Shown here in pieces: positions 39,190 to 42,952 of a stretch of 42,952 bases of DNA. Numbering within the stretch: the first letter of the stretch is position 1; each line of letters starts with the position of its first letter. The stretch comes from JBMOLK01 sp049325575 (GTDB lineage: Bacteria; Bacillota; Clostridia; Acetivibrionales; Acetivibrionaceae). The notes beneath the pieces were generated by a model. It searched no databases, was not told the DNA's origin, and was given only the letters and a program-made list of their open reading frames with translations. The stretch covers positions 1-42,952 of the forward strand of contig JBMOLK010000280.1 in NCBI GenBank assembly GCA_049325575.1, read 5' to 3'. The position numbers and the translations under genes are program-made.

Positions 39190-42003
39190 TTATTTTCCTG
39201 TACCAGCTATTGATGCTATTTGCTTTTGCAGTCTTGTTATGGCCTTCTGCTGGTCCTTTACTACACTTGTCAAAACCGCAATGATATCCATAGGACATAT
39301 GGCTCTATGCTCGGGGTCTGCAACATGATTTGGAACTTCTTCTGCAATAAAGCCCATAGAGCTTGCCCTTGTACTATCCTTGTATTTAAATGAAACCGGG
39401 TTTAGGGCATCCAGCAATTGCTTGGCCTCTTTTGTGGAAAGATCTGAAATATTCTCCTTATATTCTCGTGATGACCAATAGTACCAGTCACCATGAACAT
39501 ATACTCCACCGCTTGCGTGTATGTTTATACGATCGCCCCAGTCGTTGGATACACCGATATCCAATACGCAGTTTTCACCGCTGTAAGGATAATACTTTAT
39601 CCAGGCAGAATCCCACCTTCCTCCACCAGGGTCACTGGGGAATATAATACCGTTATGGCCTCTTCCTGCACTTGGGGTGATGGCATTTGATACATGCAAA
39701 TTACCGTGAACCAATGTATACGGCCAATCCTGACCAAAGTTTATAACCAGGCAGTTGCCATAATCAACAAGAGCCCTACCGGGGCTTCCGCGGCGCCCGG
39801 AATAACCGATGCAAAAATCAGCGCATCTTACTGTTGCATTGAAATAATTTGCAACATCAAGCTTGTTAAACTGACCGTCAAACTTTAAAACTGCAGTTTT
39901 AATAGTACCGTTTATCTGAAGATCTCCTGTAATCTGGGCATTACCGTTAACCTGGAGAAAACCGTTAACATCCAGTCTATCCCAGATAGCAACCTTTCTT
40001 CCTTGATTTGCAGACCTGTTACCAACAATCATTAATGCTTTATAGTTGGTAGTATCATTACATATTTCAGCTTGATTTAAAGTTGCATCCGGGAAACCTG
40101 TCCATCTAGATGTAAAGCGTATGGGGTTTGTCTCGCTTAAAAGGCGTGTCCAACCGGTTACATCAAGCTTTTCATTGGGATTTAGTGTTCCGATTCCCAC
40201 ATTACCCGATGCAATCAAGGAAATATTGTCATCCGGATCATTGGATGTCCTAATTTCAAGGGTACAGGACTCACCTTTTCTTGGGTAATACTTTATCCTG
40301 GCCCCATCCCCTAAGCCGCCTCCCGGATCATTCGGGAATATTATGCCATTGTTCTCATTCCCTGCACTGGGAATCAAAGCCTGGGAAAGCTGCATGCTTC
40401 CATTAACATATAAAAATCCGTTGACATCCAGACGGTCCCATATGGAAACCTTCCTGCCCTGTCCTGCCGACTGGTTACCTACTATCATTAACGTCTTATG
40501 GTAGGTGGTGTCATTGCATATTTCCGCCTGGTTGATGGTAGAGTCAGGAAATGCAGTCCACACTGAGGTAAACCTTATAGGGTTTGATCCGCTTAGCACT
40601 CGAAGGCTTCCGGATACATCCAGCTTGTCGGATGCCGGATTAACCGTACCGATTCCTACATTCCCCTGATTGTTCCAGGAAAGTACGGATTTTTGTACAA
40701 AACCTTTTCCATCAAAGCTTTTTGTCCCCAGCATACCCCCACTGTTTCCAAAAACAACAGGACCGTCTACTTTTACGTTTGCAAAGGGTTTTCCCTCGCC
40801 AAACCATCCTATACCATGGGTAGAATCGAAGGAGTCTTTATCCCTGGCCTTTAACCATATTGTTTTCTCATCCTTTATGACCAGTTCACTATTTACAAAC
40901 AGGCTTCCCATATTGTTAAAGCTTATTGACGCCCCTTTTGGAGAAGACAGTTGGGAGTGCATGTGCAGCTCATCTGCAAAATCGTTTTTAATCAAGCGTT
41001 CCCACTTGGGTCCGTATGCAATTCTCCAAAGGTCATTACCTTCGCCTACTTTCCAGCAGTCTTCAGATTCTGACCATACAATACGGGCATCAGGTGCTAC
41101 ACCGGGTCCTCCGCGAAACACTTCAAGCCCTCCGTCCTGAGATTTCCACTCATCTTCTCCGTTAGGGCTGTTAACCTGTACAAAGCTGTTTGCTACCAAA
41201 AGCTCGTTTTGGGTAGAGCTGGATTTCATGGTAAGCTCACCATAGACAACCAGGTCGCCCCTTATATCAACCGAGCCTGTAAAGTTGGCATTGGGAGCAT
41301 TGACCTCCAGTACCTTTCCTTCCTGCAAGGTGTACATGGAAGGCATACTTTCCAGTTTGTCTTCACTGATATCCATATCTTCAAGCTTATCTCCGCTCTT
41401 AGCCCTGACAATGAATTTTTCTGCTACAATTTTCCTGCCTGCAGCACCGGCATATATCCTTAAAGGTGTCCTCTTTTGGTCAGAGTCTGTGTCAAAAATA
41501 CAGGTACTGTCAATAATAGTTTCATTTCCTACCCTTTTGGGAACCACCCTGGCCAGGATTATATATTTGCGATCAGTAGGCTTCTGGGTACTATGGCTGA
41601 TTCTACCCATCTCCCAGATATGTATCTCCTCTCCCTGACCCTTTTCCGCATCCCTGTCTGCTGTAGTTTCCTCGTAGCTTACCATAATATAAATGTTTTC
41701 ATTTGCGTTATACTCTGACAAATCCACAGGATTGTGAGGATGCCCGTCATAAATCAATATTTCCTGGCTGATACTCTCACCCTTTACTATTGTCCTGTTT
41801 AACGCCAGCCCTTCTGAAACAGTAACTTTCATGTGTTCGCCTGCTACCGGCTCTACTTCAAGGCCGCATACAATCCCCCATGTATGAAGATAGCGGTTGT
41901 GAAGCCGTTGGAGCCTTAAGTTAAACTCCTGATCCAGATTATAATCCTCTGCTTTTAAAAAGAGCCCGTCAAAATAACGCATTCTTTTAAATTCTTTTCC
42001 CAT
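39190..42003 (-). CDS. Tail-fibre-like protein with S74 chaperone (937 aa)
   Basis: Start ATG follows GGAGGAAGCGATA. Residues 1 to about 170 are the anchor domain shared with the giant fibre (MRYFDGLFLKAEDYNLDQEF, RYLHTWGIVCGLEVE, SYEE, IHIWEMGRISH). One copy of the Trp-rich module follows at about 292-325 (GGLEVFRGG...ARIVWSE...CWKVGEG). The middle has a duplicated block with SNPIRFTSVWTAFPDSTINQ / TNPIRFTSRWTGFPDATLNQ and two IIFP-DPGGG-x5-IKYYP stretches. From about 842 to the end is a peptidase-S74 domain (SSREYKENISDL, MGFIAEEVPNHV). It is probably the shorter of two alternative or co-assembled fibres of the same particle. Confidence 0.86.
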   Translation of the reverse strand: MGKEFKRMRYFDGLFLKAEDYNLDQEFNLRLQRLHNRYLHTWGIVCGLEVEPVAGEHMKVTVSEGLALNRTIVKGESISQEILIYDGHPHNPVDLSEYNANENIYIMVSYEETTADRDAEKGQGEEIHIWEMGRISHSTQKPTDRKYIILARVVPKRVGNETIIDSTCIFDTDSDQKRTPLRIYAGAAGRKIVAEKFIVRAKSGDKLEDMDISEDKLESMPSMYTLQEGKVLEVNAPNANFTGSVDIRGDLVVYGELTMKSSSTQNELLVANSFVQVNSPNGEDEWKSQDGGLEVFRGGPGVAPDARIVWSESEDCWKVGEGNDLWRIAYGPKWERLIKNDFADELHMHSQLSSPKGASISFNNMGSLFVNSELVIKDEKTIWLKARDKDSFDSTHGIGWFGEGKPFANVKVDGPVVFGNSGGMLGTKSFDGKGFVQKSVLSWNNQGNVGIGTVNPASDKLDVSGSLRVLSGSNPIRFTSVWTAFPDSTINQAEICNDTTYHKTLMIVGNQSAGQGRKVSIWDRLDVNGFLYVNGSMQLSQALIPSAGNENNGIIFPNDPGGGLGDGARIKYYPRKGESCTLEIRTSNDPDDNISLIASGNVGIGTLNPNEKLDVTGWTRLLSETNPIRFTSRWTGFPDATLNQAEICNDTTNYKALMIVGNRSANQGRKVAIWDRLDVNGFLQVNGNAQITGDLQINGTIKTAVLKFDGQFNKLDVANYFNATVRCADFCIGYSGRRGSPGRALVDYGNCLVINFGQDWPYTLVHGNLHVSNAITPSAGRGHNGIIFPSDPGGGRWDSAWIKYYPYSGENCVLDIGVSNDWGDRINIHASGGVYVHGDWYYWSSREYKENISDLSTKEAKQLLDALNPVSFKYKDSTRASSMGFIAEEVPNHVADPEHRAICPMDIIAVLTSVVKDQQKAITRLQKQIASIAGTGK

Positions 42004-42049
42004 TATCGCTTCCTCCGGAAATTCAAATAATAATTGCTAGAGGTAACTT

Positions 42050-42799
42050 CTACTCCTGTCTCATGCCTCCGAGGAGTGTTTCCCTGCCTAACCGGGAATA
42101 TACACCTACAAGCATTGAAGGAACCTCTATGTTTAAAATGAAGTTGGTATAAAAAGGTTTCTCCTCTTGAATAACCTCCCTCAATATGCGAACCTTGTTT
42201 TGCAATATACTCCTGCTGTGGGCCGGAATAAGTGCATGAACTGAAAAATAGGACGGTTTTGCATACCCCACCATAGTGTTTATCCCTATACGTTCAGCTT
42301 CTCCAAGCCGGACAGGCTCTTCAAACTCATTAATAGAAATTGTGGACTCTTCGCCTGCATATATTTGCAAACATTCCTTGAGCCCTTCCAATGTGCCCCG
42401 CTTTTTATACAGCTGCACTATTCTTCCTATCATATCGCGGTTTATTGAGCTGCGCCCTTCGTCCAGGGGTAGAATTTGGGTAGGAGTATTACCCTTCTCT
42501 ATATAGTCTTCATCACCATAAAACTCTATGCCGTCTTCCAGATCAAGACCTACCCAGCCTGCAAGCCATGGAAGGAATTGGGCCGGTGTTAGCAGGGGGT
42601 CGAAATACTGATGAAACCTGTTTAGTAAAGCTTCTATTCCCAAAGCTTCCTCTCCCTTGTCACCGGCTTCCCCTGACAGTACCTGCTCAAAGGCTTTTAA
42701 GAAACGCCCCAGAAAAAACTCTTTATCAGATTCCTGACTACCCTTATGATAAACCCTGGGGAGGTATTGCACATATCTGCTGTTTTCTTGGTTATTCAT
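42050..42799 (-). CDS. Phage-tail-protein-I-like baseplate protein (TIGR02242 type)
   Basis: About 249 residues. The pattern YLPRVYHKGSQESDKEFFLG, FLPWLAGWVGLDLEDGIEFY, RMDIGR-like DMIGRIVQLYKKRGTLEGLK and GAEESTISINEFEEPV matches the phage tail protein I/TIGR02242 family found in contractile injection loci, which links fibres to the baseplate. Two adjacent ATGs are possible; the second (42799) has better spacing from GAGGTGG. The gene overlaps the stop of the upstream baseplate gene and is followed, 46 bases on, by the first fibre. Confidence 0.82.
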   Translation of the reverse strand: MNNQENSRYVQYLPRVYHKGSQESDKEFFLGRFLKAFEQVLSGEAGDKGEEALGIEALLNRFHQYFDPLLTPAQFLPWLAGWVGLDLEDGIEFYGDEDYIEKGNTPTQILPLDEGRSSINRDMIGRIVQLYKKRGTLEGLKECLQIYAGEESTISINEFEEPVRLGEAERIGINTMVGYAKPSYFSVHALIPAHSRSILQNKVRILREVIQEEKPFYTNFILNIEVPSMLVGVYSRLGRETLLGGMRQE

Positions 42800-42952
42800 C
42801 ATTCCACCTCAATCTTCAGTTCTTTAAGTCTAAATAACTGGTATGGCTTAAGGGCAGGTGCATCCAGTTCTATATGGGCAACATGGTCAATTCCCGGTAT
42901 CCCTTCCACCAGATGATATAAATCAGAACTGTATAGGTTCCTTCCCGGCGGC
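42799..42952 (-). CDS. Baseplate J-like protein, C-terminal end (partial)
   Basis: The last 50 residues of a gene that runs off the window: PPGRNLYSSDLYHLVEGIPG and IDHVAHIELDAPALKP, ending KELKIEVE. A G-R-x-LY-SDLY...VEGIPGIDHV ending is typical of the baseplate-assembly (gpJ/TIGR02243-like) family. The TGA overlaps the ATGATG start of the tail-protein-I-like gene, so the genes are coupled. Too short for a firm family call. Confidence 0.6.
   Translation of the reverse strand, partial: PPGRNLYSSDLYHLVEGIPGIDHVAHIELDAPALKPYQLFRLKELKIEVE

Overview
The window is AT-rich bacterial DNA that reads as a spore-forming anaerobic clostridium. The evidence is a four-subunit 2-oxoacid:ferredoxin oxidoreductase, a YyaC-type spore protein, a SleB-like cortex hydrolase, a YtpB-like terpene enzyme, clostridial tRNAs, strong GGAGG ribosome sites and frequent TTG/GTG starts. 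A cellulolytic-clostridium relative (Ruminiclostridium/Acetivibrio type) is my inference, not proven here. Most genes lie on the minus strand.

Layout: 1-1.5 kb, the end of a YtpB-like gene facing a long-chain polyprenyl diphosphate synthase. 1.5-5.8 kb, small envelope and spore-type genes (DUF1232, SleB-like hydrolase with a copper-amine-oxidase stalk), an oxalate/formate-family transporter with a structured leader, and a small cysteine-rich redox-type protein. 5.9-7.1 kb, an unusual HTH + DUF2087 + GIY-YIG-like protein. 7.2-10.3 kb, three tandem M42 aminopeptidase paralogues. 10.4-10.75 kb, a tRNA operon (CAU, Phe, Tyr). 10.8-14 kb, sdpRI-like genes, murD and a nucleotidyltransferase. 14.2-17.1 kb, tRNA-Leu followed by a small island bounded by a 28-bp copy of the tRNA 3' end.

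17.2-23.2 kb is a seven-gene minus-strand cluster: unknown helical protein, DUF4914 P-loop protein, CdhB-like protein, then the gamma, delta, alpha and beta subunits of the oxidoreductase. It may be a regulated 2-oxoacid or C1 module of undescribed function. 23.5-27.1 kb is purK-purE with a multi-spanning transporter and a DUF2294 protein. 27.6-29.4 kb is modBC without modA, preceded by a hairpin-rich leader. 29.6-30.9 kb holds an AraC-type regulator flanked by near-perfect 103-bp inverted repeats. 31-32.8 kb holds an MBL-fold protein, a candidate non-coding RNA bracketed by a strong promoter and a terminator, and yyaC.

32.9-42.95 kb is the distal end of an extracellular contractile-injection-type (phage-tail-like) locus on the minus strand: a baseplate-protein C-terminus, a tail-protein-I-like protein, and two successive 'fibre + small coiled-coil partner' modules. 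The second fibre is 1887 aa with eleven copies of a Trp-rich module, two arrays of 11-residue repeats and a C-terminal S74 intramolecular chaperone. This fibre region, the DUF4914 cluster and the inverted-repeat AraC unit are the best candidates for new biology. Several starts were moved from the longest-ORF start to the codon that follows a proper Shine-Dalgarno sequence.
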